Made by a program: the position numbers and the translations under genes. Of a DNA stretch of 64,000 bases, positions 50,741 through 58,857 are shown one piece after another. Positions within the stretch are counted from its first letter, which is position 1; each line of letters starts with the position of its first letter. Source of the stretch: Levilinea saccharolytica (GTDB lineage: Bacteria; Chloroflexota; Anaerolineae; Anaerolineales; Anaerolineaceae); NCBI RefSeq assembly GCF_001306035.1, contig NZ_LGCM01000019.1, positions 1 through 64,000 on the forward strand, read 5' to 3'. Below the pieces are notes generated by a model. That model did no database searches, was not told the DNA's origin, and worked only from the letters and a program-made list of their open reading frames with translations.

Positions 50741-51606
50741 AAATGACTCTGGCATTGGCACAAATCAACACCCGGCTTGGCGACGTGAACGCCAACCTGG
50801 AGAAGCATCTGGCCTGGATTCAGGAAGCCCACGCCAAAGGCGCGGATTTGCTGGTGTTTCCAGAACTGTCGCTGACTGGCTATGTCTTACAGGATCTGGT
50901 GCCGACCGTGTCGCACCGCCCCAACAGCGACGACCCCGTGTTCCGCCCCCTGTTGGAGGCCAGCCAAAAGCTGGATCTGGTGGTGGGCTTTGTGGAAGAA
51001 GACCGCCGCAACCGCTTTTACATCGCCGCGGCCTACCTTTCGCGCGGGCAGGTGGTGCATGTGCACCGTAAGGTGTACCTGCCCACTTACGGCCTGTTTG
51101 ATGAAGGCCGCTTCTTCGCCTGGGGCGATGCCGTGCAGGCCTTCGACACCCGTTTTGGCCGCGTGGGTATGCTGATCTGCGAGGATTTCTGGCACGCCTC
51201 GCCGCCCTATTTGCTGTGGCTGGACGGCGCGGATTTGTTCCTGTTCCTGTCGGCCTCCCCCAGCCGCGGCCTGGATTCGACCCCCCAACTGCAAACCTCC
51301 CGCTGGGTGGAACACATCAACCAGGCTTATGCCAGCCTGTTCACCTCCTTCGTGGCCCACACCAACCGCGTGGGCTATGAGGACGGCCTGAACTTTTGGG
51401 GCGGGGCGGCGGTGTATGACCCCAACGGTGAGACCCTGGCCCGCGGGCCGTATTTTGACGAGGCGCTGACCCTGTGCGAGGTGGATTTGAACCAGCTCCA
51501 CCGCACACGTGCGCGCCTGCCGCTGCTGCGCGACGAACGCACCTCTCTGGTGCAGCGTGAAATGAACCGCATACTCAACGACCGGGCGAACGCCTCAGGC
51601 CGCTAA
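50737..51606 (+). CDS. Carbon-nitrogen hydrolase (NAD synthetase glutaminase-like)
   Basis: 289 aa nitrilase-superfamily amidase. The Glu-Lys-Cys triad is visible: PELSLTGY, HRKVYLPTYG and MLICEDFW (Cys about 148). In many bacteria this domain is fused to NAD synthetase and feeds it ammonia from glutamine; here it is a separate gene ending 17 bp before nadE. The ATG overlaps the stop of the Lgt-like gene by four bases. The fit to the glutaminase role rests on sequence of the GYVLQDL and DEGRFFAWGD loops and on location. Confidence 0.85.
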   Translation: MKMTLALAQINTRLGDVNANLEKHLAWIQEAHAKGADLLVFPELSLTGYVLQDLVPTVSHRPNSDDPVFRPLLEASQKLDLVVGFVEEDRRNRFYIAAAYLSRGQVVHVHRKVYLPTYGLFDEGRFFAWGDAVQAFDTRFGRVGMLICEDFWHASPPYLLWLDGADLFLFLSASPSRGLDSTPQLQTSRWVEHINQAYASLFTSFVAHTNRVGYEDGLNFWGGAAVYDPNGETLARGPYFDEALTLCEVDLNQLHRTRARLPLLRDERTSLVQREMNRILNDRANASGR

Positions 51607-51623
51607 ATGGACGCGAGGGACGC

Positions 51624-52445
51624 ATGAACGAACTGGACATTAACTCCGCGGTGGCCCGCCAGGTGCTGACCGGTTTCATCCGCAGTGAAATCACCCGCAT
51701 GGGCTTTGAACGGGCCGTGATCGGCCTGTCGGGCGGTATCGATTCGGCCCTATCCTGCTATCTGGCGGCGGAGGCCCTCGGCCCGCAGAACGTGCTGGCG
51801 GTGCGCATGCCGTACCGCAGCTCTTCGGCCGATTCGCTGGAGCACGCCCAATGGGTGATTGACGCGCTGGGGGTGCAGTCGCTGACGGTGGAGATTACCG
51901 ACATGGTGGAGCCGCTTTTTGAGCGCTTCGCGGATATGAACGCCATGCGCAAGGGCAACATCATGGCCCGCCAGCGCATGATCGTGCTTTACGATCAGTC
52001 GGCGGCCTTTAACGGCCTGGTGGTGGGCACTGGCAACAAGACCGAAATTCTCCTGGGCTATTCCACCCTGTACGGCGATTCGGCCTGCGCCCTCAACCCC
52101 CTGGGGGATCTATATAAGACCCAGGTGCGCCAGCTTTCGCGCGATATGGGCATCGCCGAGGGCATTGTGGCCAAGCCGCCCTCGGCTGATCTGTGGGCGG
52201 GGCAGACGGATGAGAACGAGCTGGGCTTCACCTATGCCGAGGTGGACCGCCTGCTGCTGCGGCTGGTGGATCAGCGCTTTACGCCTGAGGAGTGCATTGA
52301 GGCCGGTTTTGCGGCGGATTTTGTGCGCGCGGTGGTGCGCCGCATTCAGCGCAACCAGTTCAAGCGCGTGCTGCCGCCCATCGCCAAGCTCTCCCAGCGC
52401 ACCATCGGGTATGATTTTCTGTACCTGCGCGATTGGGGCACCTGA
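51624..52445 (+). CDS. nadE: NAD+ synthase, ammonia-type
   Basis: 273 aa. The ATP-pyrophosphatase loop SGGIDSALS is at about 37-45. GTGNKTEILLGYSTLYGDSA and PPSADLWAGQTDENELGF are conserved NadE segments. It adenylates nicotinic acid adenine dinucleotide and amidates it to NAD. Length matches the stand-alone NH3-dependent form, but the upstream amidase gene suggests a two-protein glutamine-dependent enzyme. No terminator of the classic type follows, only the inverted repeat at 52486. Confidence 0.93.
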   Translation: MNELDINSAVARQVLTGFIRSEITRMGFERAVIGLSGGIDSALSCYLAAEALGPQNVLAVRMPYRSSSADSLEHAQWVIDALGVQSLTVEITDMVEPLFERFADMNAMRKGNIMARQRMIVLYDQSAAFNGLVVGTGNKTEILLGYSTLYGDSACALNPLGDLYKTQVRQLSRDMGIAEGIVAKPPSADLWAGQTDENELGFTYAEVDRLLLRLVDQRFTPEECIEAGFAADFVRAVVRRIQRNQFKRVLPPIAKLSQRTIGYDFLYLRDWGT

Positions 52446-52485
52446 GCCGCCGGTCAGTTTTCAAATCTGTAACTTGCTCACCCTG

Positions 52486-52515
52486 CCCTGGATTGTTCCC
52501 AATCCAGGGTATAAT
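52486..52515 (+). promoter_or_regulatory. Inverted repeat next to the MFS promoter
   Basis: Perfect CCCTGGATTG / CAATCCAGGG with a four-base spacer, immediately followed by TATAAT. It occupies the -35 region of the MFS gene, so it can be an operator; the hairpin followed by TATAATTTT could also end the nadE transcript. Confidence 0.5.
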
Positions 52516-52568
52516 TTTGCGGTTCCAGGCTTTGCCCCCATTTTGACACATCCTAAAAAGAGGTTCTT

Positions 52569-53813
52569 TTGCTGCGTCTCCCGCCTGCCTTACGTTACCG
52601 CCCCTTCACCCTGCTTTGGCTGGGCCTTTTGGTGTCTGTGGCCGGGTCTCAAATGCAGACCGCCGCGCTCTTGTGGCATTTGCGCGAACTGAGCGATCAG
52701 CCCATCGTGGTCAGCGGCATCGGCCTGGCGCGCTTTTTGCCCATTTTGCTGCTGGCCCCCTTTGGCGGGGTGCTGGCCGACACGCGCAACCGCCGCCAGA
52801 TCCTCTTTATCACCCAGACGACCATGATGGCCACGGCCGCGGCTCTGGGCCTGCTGACCGTTACCGGGCAGATTCAAATCTGGCATATTTACCTGCTGAC
52901 TGGCCTGCAGGCCACCGCCCTGGCGTTTGACCTGCCTGCGCGCCAATCGCTGGTTCCCAATCTGGTGCCGCGCGAGGTGCTGCCCAGCGCCTATGGGATG
53001 CAGTCCATCGCCTCGAACACGGGGGCCATCGCCGGGCCGGCCTTGAGCGGTCTGGTGATCGGCTATCTGGGGCAGGAATACGCTTATTGGATCAATGCGG
53101 TGTCGTTTTTGGCGGTGCTGATCGCGCTGGTACTGATGGGAAACATCCCCCAGCAAAAGAGCGTGGTGGTGGAAGGGCTGCGCGGCAGCCTGAGCTCCAT
53201 CCGCGAGGGGGCGCAGTTCATCCTTGGCCACCCCATCATCCTGTCCAGCATGATCCTGGATTTCATCGCCACCTTTTTCTCCTCCGCCAACACGCTGCTG
53301 CCCTTTGTGGCACGCGACGTGCTGGGTGTGAACGAGGTGGCCTACGGCTGGCTGGTGGCGGCCCAATCCATCGGCGCGGTCATGGTGGGGCTGGTCTTCT
53401 CGCAGCGTTCGCGGGTGCAGCGGCAGGGGCAGCTTTTGCTGGTGGCGGTGGCGGCCTTTGGCCTGGCCACGGTCACCTTTGGCCTGGCGCGCACCTATTG
53501 GGGGGCTTTGCTGGCGTTGGTGCTGGTGGGGGCGGGCGATTCCATTTCCACCATCCTGCGCAACACCATCCGCCAACTGCAAACCCCCGATTATATTCGC
53601 GGGCGCATGGTGGGCATCAATCAGGTCTTCTTCCAGGGCGGCCCGCAGCTGGGCGAAATTGAGGCCGGGTTGGTGGCGCAGGCCTTCGGCACGCCCTTTG
53701 CGATTGTCAGCGGTGGGCTGGCCTGCATGGTTGGGGTGGGTCTGGTGGCGCTGCGCTGGCCGCAGCTGCCGCGCTATAACGGGGAAGAGGCCCAGCCCGC
53801 CCACGCGGACTGA
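52569..53813 (+). CDS. MFS transporter (EntS/macrolide-exporter-like)
   Basis: 414 aa with twelve predicted helices. The loop between helices 2 and 3 reads FGGVLADTRNRRQIL (MFS motif A-like), followed by a helix rich in AARQS... PNLVPREVLPSAYGMQS, as in the MFS_3/EntS group that exports siderophores or drugs. TTG start, six bases after AAGAGG; the next ATG is 30 residues in. Monocistronic with an inverted repeat over its promoter and a strong terminator. Confidence 0.85.
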   Translation: MLRLPPALRYRPFTLLWLGLLVSVAGSQMQTAALLWHLRELSDQPIVVSGIGLARFLPILLLAPFGGVLADTRNRRQILFITQTTMMATAAALGLLTVTGQIQIWHIYLLTGLQATALAFDLPARQSLVPNLVPREVLPSAYGMQSIASNTGAIAGPALSGLVIGYLGQEYAYWINAVSFLAVLIALVLMGNIPQQKSVVVEGLRGSLSSIREGAQFILGHPIILSSMILDFIATFFSSANTLLPFVARDVLGVNEVAYGWLVAAQSIGAVMVGLVFSQRSRVQRQGQLLLVAVAAFGLATVTFGLARTYWGALLALVLVGAGDSISTILRNTIRQLQTPDYIRGRMVGINQVFFQGGPQLGEIEAGLVAQAFGTPFAIVSGGLACMVGVGLVALRWPQLPRYNGEEAQPAHAD

Positions 53814-53835
53814 GCGGTTAATAAGTGAAGGCTTA

Positions 53836-53871
53836 CCCCCTGCGCTGTGCTGGCGCAGGGGGATTTTCTTT
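53836..53871 (+). terminator. Terminator of the MFS gene
   Basis: Ten-bp stem CCCCCTGCGC / GCGCAGGGGG, seven-base loop, then ATTTTCTTTT. Confidence 0.85.
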
Positions 53872-54067
53872 TGGGATGAAGTATGCCGCCGGGGGGTTCG
53901 GCTGCATTGAAGATTGTGATAAAAATCGCGCGAGAAAAGTGCTACAGTGAAATCAGCAATAAGCATTCCATTCTCCCCTGGCGTTACCATTCCGGCAAAT
54001 TTTCAGAGGTGTGTTTTTCGGCCAATGGGCCAAGAAAGGTTATCCTGCTTCCGGAGGATTTTCAGCC

Positions 54068-54859
54068 ATGGAAACCTGTCCAAATTGTAAAAAGGAATAT
54101 GACGGTCAAAAAGCGCAGTACAACTGTCCCTACTGCGGGCGCGGCCGCTGGCTCGAAATCATCATCACCCTCCTGTTGAGCGCGGCCTGCATCGGCCTGA
54201 TTGTCTTTGCCGTTCCCATGAAGATTACTTCCATCTTCTGGCGGGTCATTGTGTACATCTTCACCGTCAGCGGGGCCATCATGATCTTCCCTGGGCTTGG
54301 GGGCTTATTCAAGGGGCTGCGGGCGCGCCGTCACCCGATCGAGACGCCCTCGCAGCAGCCCGAAAATCTGACTCCAGAAGGACAGGCCCGGTTCAAAGAA
54401 GCCCAAAGGAAAGAGACTGAGGCCTATCTTCAGCCGTACTATTTCTTTTCCAGCCCAAACCCCAGCCTGATGGATGCGCTGCATACGCTCTTCCAGGCCA
54501 GGCCGCAGCCCTTCATCCACAAGGTCAGGCGCGGATCCATCCGCCCCGAAGTGCTGCTGGAGCTAAAGACTGCCTCTGCCGACCTTCCCTTCAGCGGCGA
54601 GTTTTTTGTGCTCAACCAAAGCAAAATGATGAAATCCATGACTGAGGTGGTTCACAGCATGGCCAACCAGTCCTTGGGCCACCCGGTGCACATCGTTTCC
54701 GTATCTATCGACAGAGCCGGGGGATCCTGGATGCAGGATGTGTTCAAGACGTTTACCGAAGAGGCTATGAAGCAGGGGATTATGCCGCCGCACCTGTATG
54801 TGACTGACTCCGCCAGGGATGCTGATTACTTGATCGGCATCAGCCAGCCGGGTTCCTAG
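54068..54859 (+). CDS. Zinc-ribbon membrane protein
   Basis: 263 aa. The N terminus is a zinc ribbon (C-x2-C at CPNC and C-x2-C at CPYC), followed by two helices (about 28-46 and 55-75), a charged linker with EAQRKETEAY, and a C-terminal soluble domain (about 130-260) with no recognised family (LLELKTASADLPFSGEFFVLN, HIVSVSIDRAGGSW). The zinc ribbon and helices suggest a membrane sensor or regulator. The ATG at 54068 follows GGAGGA nine bases upstream. Single gene. Confidence 0.65.
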   Translation: METCPNCKKEYDGQKAQYNCPYCGRGRWLEIIITLLLSAACIGLIVFAVPMKITSIFWRVIVYIFTVSGAIMIFPGLGGLFKGLRARRHPIETPSQQPENLTPEGQARFKEAQRKETEAYLQPYYFFSSPNPSLMDALHTLFQARPQPFIHKVRRGSIRPEVLLELKTASADLPFSGEFFVLNQSKMMKSMTEVVHSMANQSLGHPVHIVSVSIDRAGGSWMQDVFKTFTEEAMKQGIMPPHLYVTDSARDADYLIGISQPGS

Positions 54860-54951
54860 CAAAAGGTTACGCACCATCTGCCCGCCGCCGTGCGCAATAC
54901 CGCCACGGCGGCGGCTGCCATTACGTCCCCCTTAACTTGCATATTTACATT

Positions 54952-54979
54952 TGATACAAATAATGTTATATTTGTATCA
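54952..54979 (+). promoter_or_regulatory. TetR operator and promoter
   Basis: Perfect 10-bp inverted repeat TGATACAAAT / ATTTGTATCA with an eight-base spacer. It covers the -10 (TATATT, 54967-54972) and reaches the ATG of the tetR gene at 54979, so the mRNA is leaderless and the repressor would block its own promoter. Confidence 0.75.
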
Positions 54980-55554
54980 TGCTCAGCAGCTCCCCCACCC
55001 GCGACCGCATCCTGAAGGCTGCGCTGCACGCTTATTTGCAGCACGGGCTGAAACGCACCACCGCCGAAGATGTGGCCGCCGCCGCCGGGCTGACCCGCGT
55101 CACGGTGTACCGCTACTTTCCTGGGCGTGCCCAGCTGCTCCGCGCCGCCTTTTGGCGCTATGTGGAGATTTTGGAAGCCGCCCTGGAAAACCTGCCCCCG
55201 CAGGCCTCCCCGGATGCCGTGCTGGAGCAGATCGCGGCGGCCTTTGCGGCCCTGCCCCACGACCATTTCCCCGCCCGCCTGCACGAGCTGCAGCGACTGG
55301 AACCGGAGCTGTTTGCCGAGTTTAACGCCGCTCGCCGCGCCGCCGTCAACGCCTTGTTTGACCGTCTGCTGGAGCAGGCCCGCCAGCAAGGGCGGCTGCG
55401 GCCTGGGCTGCGTCCGGCGGTGCTGCGCGCCTATTTTCAATCGGCTGTGGTGGATGTGCTGCTGCATCCGGCGTTGGAAGATGACGCCGTTTCCGCGGCG
55501 GAGCTGTTTGCCGCGGTGAAAGAGATTTTTTTACACGGGATTCTCAAGGAGTAG
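54979..55554 (+). CDS. TetR family transcriptional regulator
   Basis: 191 aa. The helix-turn-helix is at 10-55 (ILKAALHAYLQHGLKRTTAEDVAAAAGLTRVTVYRYFPGR). The C-terminal ligand domain is helical (EILEAALENLPPQASPDAVLEQIAAAF) and unassigned. A palindrome over its promoter supports autorepression. The next gene starts four bases after the stop codon, so it is the presumed target. Confidence 0.9.
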   Translation: MLSSSPTRDRILKAALHAYLQHGLKRTTAEDVAAAAGLTRVTVYRYFPGRAQLLRAAFWRYVEILEAALENLPPQASPDAVLEQIAAAFAALPHDHFPARLHELQRLEPELFAEFNAARRAAVNALFDRLLEQARQQGRLRPGLRPAVLRAYFQSAVVDVLLHPALEDDAVSAAELFAAVKEIFLHGILKE

Positions 55555-55558
55555 AACC

Positions 55559-56011
55559 ATGCAAAACCGGACGTTCCACCCCCTACCGGCTTTTTTTAAC
55601 ACCCTGCGGCTGTTCCTGAGCGGGCGGGTGCATTTCCCCCGCCAGCGGCTGGGGCAGGAAATCAGCCTGGACGGCGAGCGCTGGGTGATCTTTCGCCAGG
55701 TGATTGTGGACCCGCCGGCGGGGGCGGCGCGCGCGCCGGGGGCGGTCTTTCGCCCGCGCTTTCACATCGCCAACATGTCGGTGCAGGCCAACCAGTTGTT
55801 TTCCTGGCTGCCGATGCTCTTCATCCTCGGCCTGCCGGGTTTTCGTTCCAAGCTGTGGCTGGTGAACCCGCTGACCGGCGACTTTTCGGGTTATTACGAA
55901 TGGGAGAGTGTGGAGCAGGCCGAGCGCTACGCCCAATCCTTCGCCATGCGCTTCATGACCGGGCGTTCGCTGCCAGGCTCGGTGTATTACCAGATCATCC
56001 CCCAGGTGTAG
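55559..56011 (+). CDS. Hypothetical protein in the TetR unit
   Basis: 150 aa soluble protein with Trp- and Arg-rich strands (ERWVIFRQVIVDPP, FRPRFHIANMSVQANQLFSWLP, PGFRSKLWLVNP, GDFSGYYEWESVEQAERYAQSF, PGSVYYQIIPQV). The strand-helix repeat and the YYEWES-EQA pattern are reminiscent of dimeric alpha-beta-barrel (ferredoxin-like) proteins such as YdhR/heme-degrading monooxygenases, but catalytic residues cannot be assigned. Translationally linked to tetR and probably its target. Confidence 0.6.
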   Translation: MQNRTFHPLPAFFNTLRLFLSGRVHFPRQRLGQEISLDGERWVIFRQVIVDPPAGAARAPGAVFRPRFHIANMSVQANQLFSWLPMLFILGLPGFRSKLWLVNPLTGDFSGYYEWESVEQAERYAQSFAMRFMTGRSLPGSVYYQIIPQV

Positions 56012-56024
56012 GGGTGGGGGAGGT

Positions 56025-56702
56025 TTATGGGGCGGGGAAGACCCCCGCCAGTTCAGTCTGTGCCAGGATGTGACCTTCCGCGGCCTGCAGCAGGTCGGCT
56101 TTGCTGGTTTTGTCGCCTAGGGTCAAACGGGTGTCCAGCGCGTACAGGCGGAACACGTAGCGGTGCGATTGGCCCGCGGGCGGGCAAGGGCCGTCGTAGC
56201 CCAATTGACGAAAGCTGTTCAGGCCTTGCTGGCTGCCGTCCGGCAGCTGCGCGCCGCGGCCCAGGCCTTCGGGCAGGCCCTGCGCCTCAGGCGGCAGGTT
56301 AAAGATCACCCAATGGTCCCACACATACCCCGCCACAGGCACCGCGTCGGGATCGTCCATCACCAGGGCCAGACTGAGCGTTCCGGCGGGCGGCGCGCCC
56401 CAGGCTAAGGCGGGGGAGCGGTCTGCGCCCAGGCAGCTGTAATCTTTGGGGATGGCGCCTTCGGGCGCAAAGGCCGGGCTGGTGAGCAGCCACTCGGCCG
56501 CCGCGGGGGCGGGAACGGTGGGGGCGCTGGTGGGCGGGATGGTGGGCATAATGGTTGGGTTGGGTTGGTTGGTGGGGGCAGACGGGGCAGCGGCGGTGGG
56601 GACGACAGCCGTGGGGGTTGGCGCGGGCGCGGCGCAGCCGCTGGCCAACAGACAGAGGGCCAACCCCAAACCCAAGAGGAAGCGGTTTGTGCAGGGTTTC
56701 AT
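56025..56702 (-). CDS. PEBP/YbhB family lipoprotein
   Basis: 225 aa. Signal peptide with lipobox LLASGC (Cys about 24), Pro/Thr-rich linker, then a phosphatidylethanolamine-binding-protein domain (about 80-223): FAPEGAIPKDYSCLGADRSPALAW, LALVMDDPDA, HWVIFNLPPEAQGL, and GYDGPCPPAGQSHRYVFRLYALD, which bear the ligand-pocket Asp and His. Raf-kinase-inhibitor-like in fold; bacterial members are of unknown function. The start follows GGAGGT. Confidence 0.85.
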   Translation of the reverse strand: MKPCTNRFLLGLGLALCLLASGCAAPAPTPTAVVPTAAAPSAPTNQPNPTIMPTIPPTSAPTVPAPAAAEWLLTSPAFAPEGAIPKDYSCLGADRSPALAWGAPPAGTLSLALVMDDPDAVPVAGYVWDHWVIFNLPPEAQGLPEGLGRGAQLPDGSQQGLNSFRQLGYDGPCPPAGQSHRYVFRLYALDTRLTLGDKTSKADLLQAAEGHILAQTELAGVFPAP

Positions 56703-56739
56703 CTTTACCTCCATTGAAAACGGGTAGGGGCAGCGGGGG

Positions 56740-58644
56740 TCAGGCGGTCTGCACTTCTTCGCTCAGCCGCGACCATTCTTCCATGTGCTTTTCCAGATGG
56801 TGCTGAATCTGGGCGTATTCCCGCGACAGCTCATGAATGCGGCCCGCGTCGCCGCTGGGAATTTCCAACTGGCGGGCAACTTCGGTCAGGCGCTTTTCCA
56901 GGGCGGCAATTTCCCCTTCCAGGCGTTCCAGCCGCTGCTGGCGGCGTTTCAGCTCCATTTTGCTCAGCCCGCTTTCCGCGGGGCGCGGGGCGCTGACGGC
57001 CTGAGGGGCCACCGGCGCGGCCGCGGCGGCGCTTTCGGATTGGCGCGCGGCGCGGTATTCGCTGTAGCTGCCGGGGAAGACGCGCAGACTGCTTTCTTCG
57101 GGCAGCACCTCCCAGATCTGCGTGGCCAGGCCGTCAATCAAATAACGGTCGTGCGACACCAGCAGGATGGTCCCTGGGAAACTGGAGAGGATGGATTGCA
57201 GCACTTCCTGGGTGGCCAGATCGAGGTGGTTGGTAGGCTCATCCAGCAGCAGTAAATTGGAACCGCTCAGGGACAGAATAGCCAGCGCCAACCGCCCGCG
57301 TTCGCCGCCGGAGAGGGTGTCAATAGTTTTGAAAACGTCGTCGCCGGTGAACAGGAACTTGGCCAGATAGTCGCGGATTTCCGCGGGCAGCATGCCGGGG
57401 GAGGCCAGCTCAATTTCCTGCATGAGAGTCCAGTCTGGGTGCAGACCTTCGTGCGCCTGGGCAAAATAGCCGATCTTCAGGCTGGAGCCCAGCACCGCCT
57501 CGCCCCCCAGGGGCGGGATCTGCCCCAGCACGGTCTTGAGGAAGGTGGTCTTGCCCGCGCCGTTGGGGCCGATGATGGCGGCGCATTCGCCCCGCTGCAA
57601 AATCAGGTCGGGGACCTGGAAGAGGGGTTTGCCTTCGTCGGCGTAGCCCACGCTGAGCGCGTAGGTGCGCAGCACCAGATCACCGGAACGCCCGGCGGGG
57701 GACAGGCGCAGGTGCATGCTGCGGGTCTGGTAGCGCGGCATGGATTTGACTTCTTTTAACATGCGCTCCAGCCGTTTGCGGCGGCCCTGGGCCTGACGCG
57801 TGTTCTGCCCGGCGATGTTGCGGCGGATGTAGTCTTCCTCTTTTTCAATGAACGCCTGCTGCGACTCATATTCATCCAGGCGGTGCTGGTAGCGCTCTTC
57901 GCGCTGGAGCAGGTAGGCGCTGTAATTGCCGCGGAAGACTTCCAGAGAGGGGGTCATTTCCCAGATGGTGCTGGCGACCTGATCGAGGAAGTAACGGTCG
58001 TGCGACACGATCACCACGGCCCCGTCCCAGTCTTTAAAGAAACTTTCCAGCCATTCGATGGCGCTGATATCCAGGTGATTGGTGGGTTCGTCCAGCAGGA
58101 GCAGATCGGGGCCGTCCAGCAGCAGCCGCGCCAGGAATGCCCGCGTGCGCTGGCCGCCGGAAAGCTGGGTGAGCGGGCGGCGGTAGTCATTTTCGCTGAA
58201 GCCCAGGCCGGTGAGGGTCTGGCGGATGCGGGTTTCGTAGGTGTAGCCGCCCTGCTGATCGAAGACGGCCTGCAGCTTGCCGTAGGTTTCTAAGGCGGCC
58301 TCGGCGCGGCGCTCATCGCTCATTTGGGCTTCCAGGCGGGTGAGTTCAGCCTGCATCTCCAGCAGGGGGGCAAACGCGCTCAGGCATTCGTCCCACAGGC
58401 TCAAATCCGAGTCCAGGCGGGCTTCTTGGGGCAGGTAGCCGAAGCGCAGCCCGCGGGCGAAATGCACGCCGCCCGCCGAGGCTTCATCTTCGCCGATCAA
58501 AATGCGCAGCAGGGTGGTCTTTCCGACTCCGTTTGGCCCCACCAGGCCGATGCGGGCGCGGTGGGGGACGGTGAAAGACACGTCGCTGAAAATATCTTCG
58601 GCTCCGAAGGATTTGGCCAGGCCGTGGGCAGAAAGAACGGGCAT
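56740..58644 (-). CDS. ABC-F family ATPase
   Basis: 634 aa. Two ABC domains without membrane segments: Walker A GPNGVGKTT (about 35) and GPNGAGKTT, signatures LSGGQRTRAFLARLL and LSGGERGRLALAILS, Walker B LLLLDEPTNHLD twice. Between them lies the ABC-F linker (P-site tRNA interaction motif region, about 220-300, with IEKEEDYIRRNIAGQNTRQAQGRRKRLERM). The C terminus has a coiled coil (LERLEGEIAALEKRLTEVA). ABC-F proteins act on the ribosome in translation or resistance. The start at 58644 gives the conserved MPVLSAHGLAKSFG; longer extension is not family-like. Confidence 0.92.
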   Translation of the reverse strand: MPVLSAHGLAKSFGAEDIFSDVSFTVPHRARIGLVGPNGVGKTTLLRILIGEDEASAGGVHFARGLRFGYLPQEARLDSDLSLWDECLSAFAPLLEMQAELTRLEAQMSDERRAEAALETYGKLQAVFDQQGGYTYETRIRQTLTGLGFSENDYRRPLTQLSGGQRTRAFLARLLLDGPDLLLLDEPTNHLDISAIEWLESFFKDWDGAVVIVSHDRYFLDQVASTIWEMTPSLEVFRGNYSAYLLQREERYQHRLDEYESQQAFIEKEEDYIRRNIAGQNTRQAQGRRKRLERMLKEVKSMPRYQTRSMHLRLSPAGRSGDLVLRTYALSVGYADEGKPLFQVPDLILQRGECAAIIGPNGAGKTTFLKTVLGQIPPLGGEAVLGSSLKIGYFAQAHEGLHPDWTLMQEIELASPGMLPAEIRDYLAKFLFTGDDVFKTIDTLSGGERGRLALAILSLSGSNLLLLDEPTNHLDLATQEVLQSILSSFPGTILLVSHDRYLIDGLATQIWEVLPEESSLRVFPGSYSEYRAARQSESAAAAAPVAPQAVSAPRPAESGLSKMELKRRQQRLERLEGEIAALEKRLTEVARQLEIPSGDAGRIHELSREYAQIQHHLEKHMEEWSRLSEEVQTA

Positions 58645-58857
58645 ACGCGCTGCGATTCTCCAGGTGATCTTGCAGGCAAAAGTATACCATGCCGCCCCGC
58701 GGCTGTCGCCCGCCGGGTGGGTTTCAATTCCTTCCCCCACGTGGCCAGGAAAAACCTGGCCATTTGGGTAGTTTTTCACAAGAAGGCTTACAAACCTCTG
58801 ACATCCCACTTGCCTTTGCTATGCCCTTAAATCAACCTGTGGTAAACTGACTTCGTA

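Noticed and set aside
58645-58809. 55-residue N-terminal extension of the ABC-F protein
   Set aside because: Family proteins begin at MPVLSAHG-like sequence; the extension has no homologous pattern.
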